Below are positions 22,210 to 29,849 of a stretch of 30,499 nt of DNA, piece after piece. The notes below the pieces were generated by a model. It was not told the DNA's origin, ran no database searches, and worked only from the letters and a program-made list of their open reading frames with translations. The stretch is taken from the IMG/VR virus record IMGVR_UViG_3300031351_000010, positions 1 to 30,499 of that record; one strand, given 5' to 3'. This stretch comes from a virus. A program made the position numbers and the translations under genes. Within the stretch, counting starts at the first letter, position 1. The number at the start of each line of letters is the position of its first letter.

Positions 22210-23151
22210 TTAGGTAATCAACTCAACTGCGACGCCGCTCAGGTCAGCGCCCGTTATAGCGTTCATGTTGCCGAACAGCACGCCTCGGTCATTGGCATCC
22301 AATGCCGTCACACGGTTGAACATACAATCCTTCAACAGCAGCCGCCCGCCTGTCGTTACGGCAGGAATCACAAACGCCCCCGCCGTTGTGACGGTGGACG
22401 AGTTATTGGTGAACACGCAGCCGTCGAAAATGTTGTCGTGCGTGATGCCCGTAACATCTACTACCTCGACAAATGCGGCGGCTGTATCGGCGTGCTCCAT
22501 GCGGAACCGGCAACCGTAGAACTCGTTGCGCTTGGCCCCGCCGTCAAGCAGTAGCCCCATCATTCCGGTAGCTGCGCCGATGGTATCCACGCCGATAGTG
22601 CAGCTGACGAACGCATTTTCTTCTGCCCCGTCCAGCTTCAACGATGCGCCGCCGTTGATTGCATGGCTTGCATGGCCGCCGCCTGCAAAGTGCACATTTT
22701 CAAAGTAGTTGCGGGCGCCAGTCACCGATACATTGATCAGGCTGGTATCGTCGTCAACACCCTGGAAAATGTAGAAGTCTTTGAAGATGCAGCCATCCGC
22801 ACTCACCGTCAGCAGCGGAGATGCTCCCGTCAGCGTGCTAAGCTGGAAGATGCGCGCTCGCTGCGCGGTTCGCACCGGTGCACACAATCCGACCAAATGC
22901 GTATAGTCTTTCGCCCAGTCCAATGCCGCACTTAACGTAGCTCCGCTGGTCGTTCCAATCAGAGCCACCACATCGTTCTGACCGGCGGTGCACTTGCCGT
23001 ATGCCGTCGCGATGGTCTTCAGCGGCGTCTTGCGGCTCGTGCCCTTGTTGTCGTCGTCGCCGTTGGCCGGATCAACAAAATACACATTGCTGCTCGGACC
23101 AATAGGCAAGCCGACAAGCCCCGGCTCGAAATTCTTTGGATAGAGACCCAT
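22210..23151 (-). CDS. Parallel beta-helix (pectin-lyase-like fold) virion protein
   Basis: A 313-residue protein opening with YFVDPANGDDDNKGTSRKTP, the usual N-terminal turn of right-handed beta-helix proteins (FVD..nGsD...Gts...P), then repeated short strands and turns: LVGLCAPVRTAQRARI, IFKDFYIFQG, FENVHFAGGGHASHAI, NIFDGCVFTNNSS and LLLKDCMFN. Cys and Asn appear at regular rungs. It lies directly downstream of the major capsid gene behind AGGAGGAG, so a capsid fibre or decoration with glycan-binding or glycan-cleaving ability is possible. No catalytic residue set is clear, so enzyme activity is not claimed. Confidence 0.78.
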   Translation of the reverse strand: MGLYPKNFEPGLVGLPIGPSSNVYFVDPANGDDDNKGTSRKTPLKTIATAYGKCTAGQNDVVALIGTTSGATLSAALDWAKDYTHLVGLCAPVRTAQRARIFQLSTLTGASPLLTVSADGCIFKDFYIFQGVDDDTSLINVSVTGARNYFENVHFAGGGHASHAINGGASLKLDGAEENAFVSCTIGVDTIGAATGMMGLLLDGGAKRNEFYGCRFRMEHADTAAAFVEVVDVTGITHDNIFDGCVFTNNSSTVTTAGAFVIPAVTTGGRLLLKDCMFNRVTALDANDRGVLFGNMNAITGADLSGVAVELIT

Positions 23152-23161
23152 TTCACTCCTC

Positions 23162-24133
23162 CTATGCCGTCAGATACGCGAACGGGTAGCGACTCGCTTC
23201 TACCGGCTGCACGCGGCTAATCGGGTTCGGCAGTGCAAAACCCAGCCGCATCACGGCCCGCAGTGCTACCATGTCTTGCTGTGCCAGATTGTAGACAATG
23301 TTGCCCGCGGCATCCTGAATCACGGCCTCAGTCAGCACCTTGTAGGTGATATCCTGGCGCATGGCGTACACCAACTGATTCCACTGCCCGGAGATCAGAT
23401 AGTATGTTGCGCTAATCGCCCCGTTGGTCGGGAACAGGCACGGCGCGCCATCCAGTAGATACGACCCTGCCTGCTGCATATTCGTGCTGAAAATCAGCCC
23501 GCCCTCAGCGTCTCGCACGTTGCGCAACTTCCGTTTCATGGTCAGGTGCGCAATCGATCCTGTGACCATGAAGCCATCCTCTTCGACTAGCCCGAATAGG
23601 CCCGAAGCGGCCGCGTCCGTCTCACCCAGGATCGCCTCGTACATATCCGTATAGTTTGCCAGGCTAGCATTCTGGCTAGCTGCCAGCGCACCGGCCACGA
23701 TACCCGCAGCGCCTAGATTGGTAGTCCACGTCGCCGGGATGTTTGTCCCGTACAGCACGGCCTGGTCAATCGCAATGCCGAATGCTTCCGCCAAGCTGGG
23801 CCGTACCTCTCCCCAAATGTCGAATGCGGCGTCATCCAGCACAGCTTCCGGGATAGGTACAATCACCGCCAGTTCCTCGGCGTCGACATATTTGTTATCC
23901 CAGTCGACCTCGCTGGTCTCCTTCAGACTAGTGTCGCCGCTCACGAAATACGCTGTAGCCAGCGCACTCATAACTGGCAGACGCCGCTGATTTGTGCTCA
24001 TGTTCGGCAGACGCCGCGCCAGCCCCATGACTGCGGAACTCTCTGGAACCGCCGCCAGGATTTCCCTACTCGCATCCTCAGGTATCAGCGCCTCAGCGTC
24101 TGACCGTGAAATGATACTGTTATAGGTTGCCAT
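23162..24133 (-). CDS. Major capsid protein (HK97 fold)
   Basis: A 323-residue protein with GGAGGAGTAGGAA before the ATG. It follows the scaffold gene and contains features of HK97-type capsid proteins: an N-terminal helix start (RSDAEALIPEDASREIL), a RRLPNMSTNQRRLPVM segment, DNKYVDAEELAVIVPIPEAV, then a spine helix (IDQAVLYGTNIPATW) and a C-terminal MRLGFALPNPISRVQP. There is no fused protease, and the gene order with a separate scaffold fits. The initiation region is almost identical to that of the small protein at 16472-16804. It assembles the procapsid with scaffold and portal. Confidence 0.93.
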   Translation of the reverse strand: MATYNSIISRSDAEALIPEDASREILAAVPESSAVMGLARRLPNMSTNQRRLPVMSALATAYFVSGDTSLKETSEVDWDNKYVDAEELAVIVPIPEAVLDDAAFDIWGEVRPSLAEAFGIAIDQAVLYGTNIPATWTTNLGAAGIVAGALAASQNASLANYTDMYEAILGETDAAASGLFGLVEEDGFMVTGSIAHLTMKRKLRNVRDAEGGLIFSTNMQQAGSYLLDGAPCLFPTNGAISATYYLISGQWNQLVYAMRQDITYKVLTEAVIQDAAGNIVYNLAQQDMVALRAVMRLGFALPNPISRVQPVEASRYPFAYLTA

Positions 24134-24143
24134 TTCCTACTCC
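24120..24143 (-). repeat. Repeated translation-initiation segment, copy 2
   Basis: Major capsid start region; on the minus strand it matches 16791-16814 with one mismatch, covering part of the Shine-Dalgarno (GGAGTAGGAA), the ATG and about four codons. Confidence 0.85.
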
Positions 24144-24147
24144 TCCG

Positions 24148-24657
24148 TCATCGACGGCCCGCAGCCGCCCGTATGTACATATTCATGTCTCGTGTAGCCC
24201 CGCCTCCCGGCTGTTGTGCGCCGCGTCCTGCGTTCGTAGTTGCAGCTCGCGGCGACTCAAACAGGTCAGGATATTGAGCCTTAGTCTCATCGAGCGTTAG
24301 CTCGTCAGTGCTTGCTGCCAGCCACGCCAGTCGCAAGTTGCGGCATCCCGCCGCCGTCGCCGCCTCATAGAAATCAGCGCGCTTCTGTTCCGTCTCCAGC
24401 TTCCCGCTGAGTTCGGTCAACTGCCTGGCCGTATCGCTGTTCTGATCGAGCCTACCGCTCAATTCTCGTATCTCTTTCGTCAGCGCCTTGGCATTATTGC
24501 GTTCTGTTTCCAGCGCCGACTTCAACCCCTTCGTGTGCCCGTCGATTAGGCCGCGGACAGTCTCGTCCTGACCTTCCAGCCACGCATCAAAACTCTCCGG
24601 TTCGGGCGTCCCGCCCTGGTCGCCTGACATCCCGTCTTGCGCCTGTTTGTCCGCCAT
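24148..24657 (-). CDS. Capsid scaffolding protein
   Basis: A 169-residue acidic protein immediately before the major capsid gene. A disordered Gly/Pro start (GMSGDQGGTPEPESFDAW) leads to a long helical segment (residues about 40-95, TKEIRELSGRLDQNSDTA) with coiled-coil heptads, then AGCRNLRLAWLAAST and KAQYPDLFE, which are recurrent in phage scaffold proteins, and a Gly/Ala/Arg tail. Such proteins direct procapsid assembly and leave before packaging. A GGGAGAGGA Shine-Dalgarno precedes the ATG. Confidence 0.88.
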   Translation of the reverse strand: MADKQAQDGMSGDQGGTPEPESFDAWLEGQDETVRGLIDGHTKGLKSALETERNNAKALTKEIRELSGRLDQNSDTARQLTELSGKLETEQKRADFYEAATAAGCRNLRLAWLAASTDELTLDETKAQYPDLFESPRAATTNAGRGAQQPGGGATRDMNMYIRAAAGRR

Positions 24658-24675
24658 CTCAGCGTCCTCTCCCTG

Positions 24676-25041
24676 TTATTTGTTGCTTGAACGTCCAGCT
24701 TGACTACGAATAAACTCATTCATGCCGCCAGCCAATTTCTTGATTGAATCGCCGGGCGTAATGCCTGCCGCGGCCATCAACCGTACCAGCCGCCGCGCCG
24801 CACGGCGCTTCTCTGCCGCCGGTATATCCACTCCGCCCCGCGCGCCGGCCAGCGCCGCAGCCGCAGCCCGCAACGCGCTGCGATTGTAGGGACCGCCGGG
24901 CCGCGAACGCACGGGCAGTTTGCACTTTGCCTTCACCTTCGTCTCGCCTGACTCATTGAGATCAACAAGGCAGACGGAACAATAATCACTGGCATCCAGG
25001 TTGCTCTGTGGGCTGCTCCAGGCAGCATCAGTAAATGTCAT
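24676..25041 (-). CDS. Small capsid-operon protein with DYCSVCLVDLN motif
   Basis: A 121-residue protein with DYCSVCLVDLNESG near the N-terminus, then KCKLPVRSRPGGPYNRSALR and a basic helical part (EKRRAARRLVRLMAAAGITP). This Cys/KxxCKLPVR/ALRAAAA pattern recurs in phage head genes, sometimes as a domain linked to prohead proteases or capsid-region proteins. No protease catalytic residues are seen here. A single CxxC makes metal binding possible. It lies between the minor head and scaffold genes, so a role in head assembly is likely but unspecified. Confidence 0.72.
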   Translation of the reverse strand: MTFTDAAWSSPQSNLDASDYCSVCLVDLNESGETKVKAKCKLPVRSRPGGPYNRSALRAAAAALAGARGGVDIPAAEKRRAARRLVRLMAAAGITPGDSIKKLAGGMNEFIRSQAGRSSNK

Positions 25042-25053
25042 CTCAGCACCTAC

Positions 25054-26046
25054 CTATCGCATCAGCAATTTGCGCAGAGGCGTAGGCACTAGACTGGCGC
25101 CCCACGTCGCGTCCTCTCGCCTCGTCACCATGTCCGCCAGACCAACACGACCCGCCCGCCATGCCCCATATCGACCGGGACCCAATATCTGCCGCTGCGT
25201 CGCCGGGTTCTGATCCCCGAACCACTGTTTCCCCGTTTGCCATGTCACCCCTTCCGCCTCGCTCAGCATCGGCACGGGCACGCAGCGGCCATTCGGATGC
25301 TCTTCAAACGGAACGTCCAGCGGATACCAACGACCATCTGCCATCAGACAGGCTATACATGTACGCGCACCTTTTGCCGCCACACGCCGATAGCCTTCCA
25401 CCAATCCCGATGTTTGGTATTGCCGACGACTTGCCTCACGGTACACTCGCAACTGCTCCGTGCGCGCAATCAGCACCGCCCGGTCATACGCCAGCCCGGC
25501 GCCGTCGTGCATCGCCTGCGCCGTTTTCGTCGGATGCCAGCCCAGCGCAACACCCCGCATTAGCGCCCGCGTCAATGCCTGTGCCGCCTCGCCGGGCAAC
25601 GGCGCAAACAGGCTTGACAACGGTGTCCCCGCAGCCGTGTTGCCTGCCATGTTCAGCACCGCCTCTACGGGCAGCCGGTCAAACAGCGCCGCGACGCTCG
25701 TCGTCTGCATATCAATCAGCGCCACCGCGTGCTCCAAGCCCAAGCGCGCCATCATCTGCTGCATCGCCGTCACGTCCGCAATCGCATTCGGCGAGAACCG
25801 CGCCACCTGCGTCGCCGCCTGCCGCATCAATGACTGGTATCGTTCCATGCGCCGCACATGCCACAACGTCACCGGCAGACCACGCGCCTGCCGCTCCGCA
25901 ATCTCGCGCGCCAGCAACTCGCACTCTGCCTGCAGCCCACGCGTCACGTCCATCCACAGCCCCGCCATGCGCATTGCCTGGCTGCGATCCTGCGCGTCCA
26001 GCGCCAACCGGTACGCGCCGATGGCGTCAATCACGCTAGGCGGCAT
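25054..26046 (-). CDS. Minor head / head morphogenesis protein (SPP1 gp7 / Mu F-like)
   Basis: A 330-residue protein following the portal gene with an 11-nt overlap and a GGGAGAGG ribosome binding site. The middle LIARTEQLRVYREASRRQYQ is the family hallmark, and the C-terminal TCIACLMADGRWYPLDVPF with HPNGRCVPVP is the typical CxxC/H-P-x-x-R-C metal-binding end of gp7-like proteins. The N-terminal helices contact the portal in related phages. A few copies enter the procapsid with the portal and may leave with DNA. No ADP-ribosyltransferase or other toxin domain is fused to it. Confidence 0.92.
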   Translation of the reverse strand: MPPSVIDAIGAYRLALDAQDRSQAMRMAGLWMDVTRGLQAECELLAREIAERQARGLPVTLWHVRRMERYQSLMRQAATQVARFSPNAIADVTAMQQMMARLGLEHAVALIDMQTTSVAALFDRLPVEAVLNMAGNTAAGTPLSSLFAPLPGEAAQALTRALMRGVALGWHPTKTAQAMHDGAGLAYDRAVLIARTEQLRVYREASRRQYQTSGLVEGYRRVAAKGARTCIACLMADGRWYPLDVPFEEHPNGRCVPVPMLSEAEGVTWQTGKQWFGDQNPATQRQILGPGRYGAWRAGRVGLADMVTRREDATWGASLVPTPLRKLLMR

Positions 26047-27418
26047 CAGTCACCTCTCCCGGAGCGCCCTCTGCTCCCGTCCGGCTGGCATTCGCCTCTG
26101 CCGCGGCCATGTATGCCTGCGCCAACGAAGCGGTAGCGGTCTGCTCTTGCGCCTGGTCCTGTTCCAGCATGTCAAGCTCAGCGTCGTCCCATCCCTGCCG
26201 CCGCAATGCCGTGCGCAACGGCACACCCGCCTCAACCAGCGTTTTCACCGTTGTCGCGTCCGTCTCCGGCTGCGTCGTGGCCGCCTCCGCCCACACTACG
26301 TCGATGTCCGTCTCCGGCACATCGCCCAAGCCCGCTGACCGCATCAGCCAGCGCAATACCCGCCGCCATGTCGCCTCCCAGCGGCCTGCATATCGCTCCG
26401 CCTTGCGCACCAGCGGCGCCTCCAGCGCCCGCAGCGATGCCCCGCTCGGCACGTTGCCCGTTTCAAACAGCAGCGTCTTCGGAATCCCGCTAATCGTCGC
26501 AATCACGTTGGCGCTGCGTTCGATGGCCGACAGGTAGTTGCTCAACTCCGTGGCGCTGAACTCCCCGACCGTCGTCGGCTGGCCCTCCCCATCCGAAGCC
26601 GGCAAATCCCAAATCTCATTCGGCGCATTGCGCACCTTCGCTTGCGTCGCCATCTGGCTAATGATGTACCGCTGCCGGTACGCGCCGAACTCCGCCGCAA
26701 TCATCATGTCGGCGAGTATCTTGTTGAGCTGCGCCTGTGGCGCAATCACATCAGCCAACTCACTGACAATGGCCCGCTGCTCTCGCCGCAGGTGATAAAC
26801 CGGAATCTCGCCGTAGGGGTTCGGCCCGGTCGGCGGCTCCGCAGGCACAAACGCTTTGCCGCTGCTGATCTCCTCCCGCTTGTGCGGCGTCGAGTAGTAC
26901 TCGAACCTGTCCGGGTAATACAGCGTCAAATGCGTCACGGTGGAGGTGTCTACCGTCTCCTCCCACCACTTCGCCGCAAAACGGCGCTCGTGCGGCCTGG
27001 TCTCGTTGTAGACCATGTGGCACAGGCGGCTGTCGTTGAAGTACGCCTCAGGCCGCCTCGCCTCATCCTCACCGCACACGATGAACGCCTCACCCGTCAC
27101 CAGCGCGCAGAGGTGCGCGTCATACGCGTCCAGGTCGAGACCCGTATCGCGCCACAATGCCAACAGCGCGTCGTTCGCCGCGTCGTTGCGCCCGTCGCCA
27201 ATCTGAAACCGCTCGATGCCGATGCGATCCAGCACCGCGTTCACCACCACCGCCGACCAATTCTCGTTGAACGTGGCATCGATGCCTCGGAAAATTTCCC
27301 GCAGTTTTGACGCGTTGTAGACCAGCGGATGGTCGCCGTCGTAATACCGCCACAATAAATCGTACCGCTCCTGCTTGCCCGCCAGATATGCGTACGCTAG
27401 TTCTATGTCCGTCGCCAT
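26036..27418 (-). CDS. Portal protein (SPP1 gp6-like)
   Basis: A 460-residue protein directly downstream of terminase. Its pattern is that of gp6-like portal proteins: N-terminal YYDGDHPLVYNASKLREIF and ENWSAVVVNAVLDRIGIERF, the wing region GEDEARRPEAYFNDSRLCHM, and the helical crown ISGIPKTLLFETGNVPSG with RWEATWRRVLRWLM. The C-terminus is acidic, Gln/Ala-rich and ends near EGAPGEVTDAA. Portal dodecamers form the DNA channel and packaging motor dock. The start is the ATG 9 nt after AGGGATAGG. Confidence 0.93.
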   Translation of the reverse strand: MATDIELAYAYLAGKQERYDLLWRYYDGDHPLVYNASKLREIFRGIDATFNENWSAVVVNAVLDRIGIERFQIGDGRNDAANDALLALWRDTGLDLDAYDAHLCALVTGEAFIVCGEDEARRPEAYFNDSRLCHMVYNETRPHERRFAAKWWEETVDTSTVTHLTLYYPDRFEYYSTPHKREEISSGKAFVPAEPPTGPNPYGEIPVYHLRREQRAIVSELADVIAPQAQLNKILADMMIAAEFGAYRQRYIISQMATQAKVRNAPNEIWDLPASDGEGQPTTVGEFSATELSNYLSAIERSANVIATISGIPKTLLFETGNVPSGASLRALEAPLVRKAERYAGRWEATWRRVLRWLMRSAGLGDVPETDIDVVWAEAATTQPETDATTVKTLVEAGVPLRTALRRQGWDDAELDMLEQDQAQEQTATASLAQAYMAAAEANASRTGAEGAPGEVTDAA

Positions 27419-27421
27419 CGC

Positions 27422-28798
27422 CTATCCCTGAAAACTTGTGGCCTCGCGCATCAGCGGCCTTGACAGCTTCGCAAAAGCCCCGCTCGACGCGTCCACCTGA
27501 TCGTCGTGTCGCCCGTTCGGGAACATCGTCAATTCGTCCAGATACGCCGCATTCCACGGCCCCCGCACCAGCTTGATGTTGCGCGCCTCGGCCTGCGCCG
27601 CAAACGGCTGCGCTCGGCTGAGCTTATCGCCGGTCACCCGCTCGGCCCGCACCGGCCAGCCGGCCAGAGAGCGGATCGTCGCCTGCGCGCTTTCCTTGCC
27701 GCCACTGCCCGGCTCCTGTTCCAACCAAATCGGCACATTGCGCCCGTCCATCTCAGCCGTTTGCCGGATGACGCGCTCCCGCTCCAGCGCGCTCCACTGC
27801 CCACGCACCACGTCCGCCACGCAGTAGAGACCATCGCCGTCCATCGCCATCAGTACGCCTGCCGTGTAGTCGCCATCCAGGTCCGTGCCGGCCTTGTCCC
27901 AATAGCGCAATCGCCGTATTTGTGCGGGCGCCGTATTCACAATCTCGAACCATGACCGTTTGAACAGCCCGCCCTCCAGCGCCGTAGGTCGTTGCTGATA
28001 CAGTGCCGTAAATGACTGTGTGCCCAGCACCGTGCGGCTTCGCTCCAAGTCGGTTTCGTCGAAGCGCGCCGGCCACAACGCCGCGCCCGGCTGCCGTCCC
28101 AGCGGATCGTTTTCCTCGGCCAACGCGGGCAACTTGACTACCGTCCAGTTCGGTGTGTCCTCCGAGGCCAAAATGCGACCGGCGAGGTCGTCTTCGTGCC
28201 AGCGCGTCATAATCAGGATGATCGCCCCGCCCGGCTCCAAACGCGTGTACAGGTCGTCGCGGTACCAGTTCCACACGCGCTCCCGGTACGCCGGGCTGTT
28301 CGCCTCCTCGCGGCTCTTCACCGGATCGTCGATCACAATCAACCCGGCGCCCGTGCCCGTGACGCCAGACCCGACACCCGCAGCCCGGAATATGCCGCCC
28401 TGCACCGTCTGCCACTCATCTACTGCCTGCCGGTCGTCATCCAGGTCCAAACGCTCCTGAGCGATGCGCCGCGCCTTGCGACTAAACGAACCTGCGAGCA
28501 ACTTGTTATAGGCTCCGACGATCACCGTTTCCGCCGGATTACATTCCATTCGCCACACCGGATAACGCACCGTGACTAGCTCCGTTTTGCCATGGCGAGG
28601 CGGCAGAAACAGCATCAGCCTGTCAACCTCGCCGCTGGTCACACGGTCTAGTTGCATCCGGATGTGTACTAGGTGCGGCACACTCCACGTGTAGAAAGGC
28701 GTGACCTCTCGCAGCCATGTGCCGAATTCCGGCGATGCCGCCGTGCGGCTGGCCCTGATTAGCGCCTGTTGGTCAGCTATCGGCCATTTCTGCACCAT
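27422..28798 (-). CDS. terL: Terminase large subunit (packaging ATPase/nuclease)
   Basis: A 458-residue product from the ATG at 28798; longer in-frame starts at 28864 and 28846 overlap the small subunit by up to 92 nt and add sequence not typical of the family, so they are disfavoured. N-terminal ATPase: LPPRHGKTE (Walker A, about 65-73), LIVIDDPVKS (Walker B, about 155-165) and MTRWHEDDL (about 205, coupling motif). C-terminal nuclease: YWDKAGTDLDGDYTAG (about 305), EQEPGSGGKES (about 370) and RHDDQVDASSGA (about 435) hold the acidic metal ligands of the RNase H-like fold. It cuts concatemers and drives DNA into the capsid. Confidence 0.96.
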   Translation of the reverse strand: MVQKWPIADQQALIRASRTAASPEFGTWLREVTPFYTWSVPHLVHIRMQLDRVTSGEVDRLMLFLPPRHGKTELVTVRYPVWRMECNPAETVIVGAYNKLLAGSFSRKARRIAQERLDLDDDRQAVDEWQTVQGGIFRAAGVGSGVTGTGAGLIVIDDPVKSREEANSPAYRERVWNWYRDDLYTRLEPGGAIILIMTRWHEDDLAGRILASEDTPNWTVVKLPALAEENDPLGRQPGAALWPARFDETDLERSRTVLGTQSFTALYQQRPTALEGGLFKRSWFEIVNTAPAQIRRLRYWDKAGTDLDGDYTAGVLMAMDGDGLYCVADVVRGQWSALERERVIRQTAEMDGRNVPIWLEQEPGSGGKESAQATIRSLAGWPVRAERVTGDKLSRAQPFAAQAEARNIKLVRGPWNAAYLDELTMFPNGRHDDQVDASSGAFAKLSRPLMREATSFQG

Positions 28799-29132
28799 CC
28801 GCAGTGACGGCGGCAAGGAGATCGGCAAGGTCCAGTTTGATGCCATCTGTCTCTGACTGAGCATATTTCAACCAGGCTAACAAGTCCTCTTTTGTGTTTG
28901 GCCCTAGTTTGGCGATCATCCGCTTCGCCATGCGCACCCGCTCTGCCTTATTCGCAATGCCGGTCAGGAATGTGAGCCGGTCCACTTCTTCGGAAAACTC
29001 CGGTATGGCTACCCACCGCTCGACGGTTCGCTGCGCGACTCCTACGATGTCGGCTGTTTTTCGTTGTGTTTCGCCGGCTGCTAGAGCGATTGCGGCCTTC
29101 TCTTTTTTGGGAGTCCACCGAAATTCCGACAT
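28773..29132 (-). CDS. Terminase small subunit
   Basis: A 119-residue product from the ATG at 29132; a GTG at 29174 adds 14 residues and remains possible. It has a helix-turn-helix (KEKAAIALAAGETQRKTADI followed by VAQRTVERWVAIPEFSEEV) like small terminases that bind the packaging start site, then a helical oligomerisation region. It sits immediately before the large subunit with a 26-nt overlap. It is the first gene of the leftward late operon, and a palindrome lies upstream at 29175-29195. Confidence 0.88.
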   Translation of the reverse strand: MSEFRWTPKKEKAAIALAAGETQRKTADIVGVAQRTVERWVAIPEFSEEVDRLTFLTGIANKAERVRMAKRMIAKLGPNTKEDLLAWLKYAQSETDGIKLDLADLLAAVTADGAEMADS

Positions 29133-29174
29133 TTTCCCGACTTCTTCTGCTCCTTGCTTCAGTATAGGCGCCAC

Positions 29175-29195
29175 CCGTCAACTGGCAGTTGACGG
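29175..29195. promoter_or_regulatory. Perfect 10-bp inverted repeat, candidate operator or pac-related site
   Basis: CCGTCAACTG, one G, then CAGTTGACGG form a perfect palindrome just upstream of the small terminase gene. A possible -10 (TATATT, minus strand 29206-29201) ends five bases before it, so the repeat would cover a transcription start. No clear -35 was seen. It could be the binding site of a late-gene regulator or of the small terminase. Confidence 0.5.
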
Positions 29196-29251
29196 CCCGT
29201 AATATATGCCGCGAAACTCGCATAAATTCGTGTGCAGCTTACCTGGTCACT

Positions 29252-29263
29252 TGGATATATCCA
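29252..29263. promoter_or_regulatory. 12-bp palindrome TGGATATATCCA in the divergent region
   Basis: A perfect 12-bp palindrome between the divergent operons, followed by a looser inverted repeat GGACA-8 nt-TGTCC (29267-29284). These are suitable in size and location for a dimeric repressor or activator, but no regulator gene is visible in the window. Confidence 0.35.
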
Positions 29264-29313
29264 TTCGGACACCAAACTATGTCCAACTGGCTAGTGACTT
29301 TGCGGCTACGTTG

Positions 29314-29322
29314 TGCTACAAT
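29314..29322 (+). promoter_or_regulatory. Extended -10 promoter for the right plus-strand genes
   Basis: TGCTACAAT is an extended -10 element (TG-n-TACAAT). The -35 region is weak (TGACTT, 16 nt upstream), as is common for extended -10 promoters. Transcription would start near 29330, giving a leader of about 155 nt before the 29484 gene that includes the first structured repeat and a small hairpin GCCTC-ACA-GAGGC at 29371-29383. Confidence 0.5.
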
Positions 29323-29413
29323 ATAGACAGTAAGAGACAAGGAAATAGCCACACCGGCACGAGGTGAACGGCCTCACAGAGGCGAACCGGGGAGGACCCG
29401 CAAAGAGGAAAAC

Positions 29414-29472
29414 GGAAGTCACGCAGCCTGGTAGCTGCGGTAGGCGATGAGGTACCACGAAACTTCCAGGAG
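29414..29472 (+). ncRNA. Structured 5' leader element, copy 1
   Basis: A 59-nt element ending in the AGGAG ribosome binding site of the 29484 gene. It contains GGAAGT (29414-29419) complementary to ACTTCC (29462-29467), enclosing a 6-bp hairpin CGCAGC-CTGGTA-GCTGCG (29422-29439). It shares about 53 of 59 bases with copy 2. The hairpin resembles the D-arm of tRNA (CGCAGCCTGGTAGC), but no anticodon or T-arm is present, so it is called a cis leader and not a tRNA. Confidence 0.6.
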
Positions 29473-29483
29473 GAGATAGAGAA

Positions 29484-29804
29484 ATGAAGATCACAGTAAA
29501 ATCCATAGAAGAAGGACCATTCGATGACGTGCGATTTTATCTTGAGGCCAATGTCAATGGCAGACTGGTTCAGTCACGAGGAACCGTACTGACGATGCCT
29601 GGACTTACGGAGCTCAGCACCCGCCCGGAATGTCGCCAACAGATCCGACGAGACGTCGAATATGCGCAGATGGTGATTGACAATATGCTCGCCGAGGGAA
29701 TGGATGTGAAAGAGGCTGGTGCCGCTCTTGAGCGCATCATCCTCGAGGAGATTCCGCAGCGTGAAGCAGAGCGAAAAGAACTAGAAAACCTGTTCGAGGA
29801 CTAA
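29484..29804 (+). CDS. Small accessory protein preceded by leader element 1
   Basis: A 106-residue acidic protein, MKITVKSIEEGPFDDVRFYL, with a beta N-terminus and a helical C-terminus (KEAGAALERIILEEIPQRE). AGGAGG is 10 nt before the ATG. No recognised domain, signal or metal motif. It is the first gene after the extended -10 promoter and is divergent from the late operon, so it may be expressed early. The small size and charged helical end fit an inhibitor or DNA-mimic style protein only as speculation. Confidence 0.72.
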   Translation: MKITVKSIEEGPFDDVRFYLEANVNGRLVQSRGTVLTMPGLTELSTRPECRQQIRRDVEYAQMVIDNMLAEGMDVKEAGAALERIILEEIPQREAERKELENLFED

Positions 29805-29849
29805 CCTGAACAAGTCGCTACCGCCTGCCGGCGGGCGTTATCACCGGCT

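Noticed and set aside
25161-26338. Two 292-residue plus-strand open frames opposite the minor head and portal genes
   Set aside because: They are shadows of GC-rich coding strands, full of Pro/Ala/Ser/Arg, with no domain and no ribosome binding site; the sense genes are well supported.
28799-28864. N-terminal extension of the large terminase
   Set aside because: It overlaps the small terminase by 92 nt and reads as a shadow of its helical end; the ATG at 28798 gives a normal family start.
29201-29230. A complete minus-strand promoter upstream of the small terminase gene
   Set aside because: TATATT is a fair -10 but no acceptable -35 lies 16-18 nt upstream; kept only as a note with the palindrome.
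29364-29445. A leader peptide from GTG 29364 ending inside the first leader element
   Set aside because: The possible Shine-Dalgarno touches the start codon and there is no counterpart before the second leader copy.
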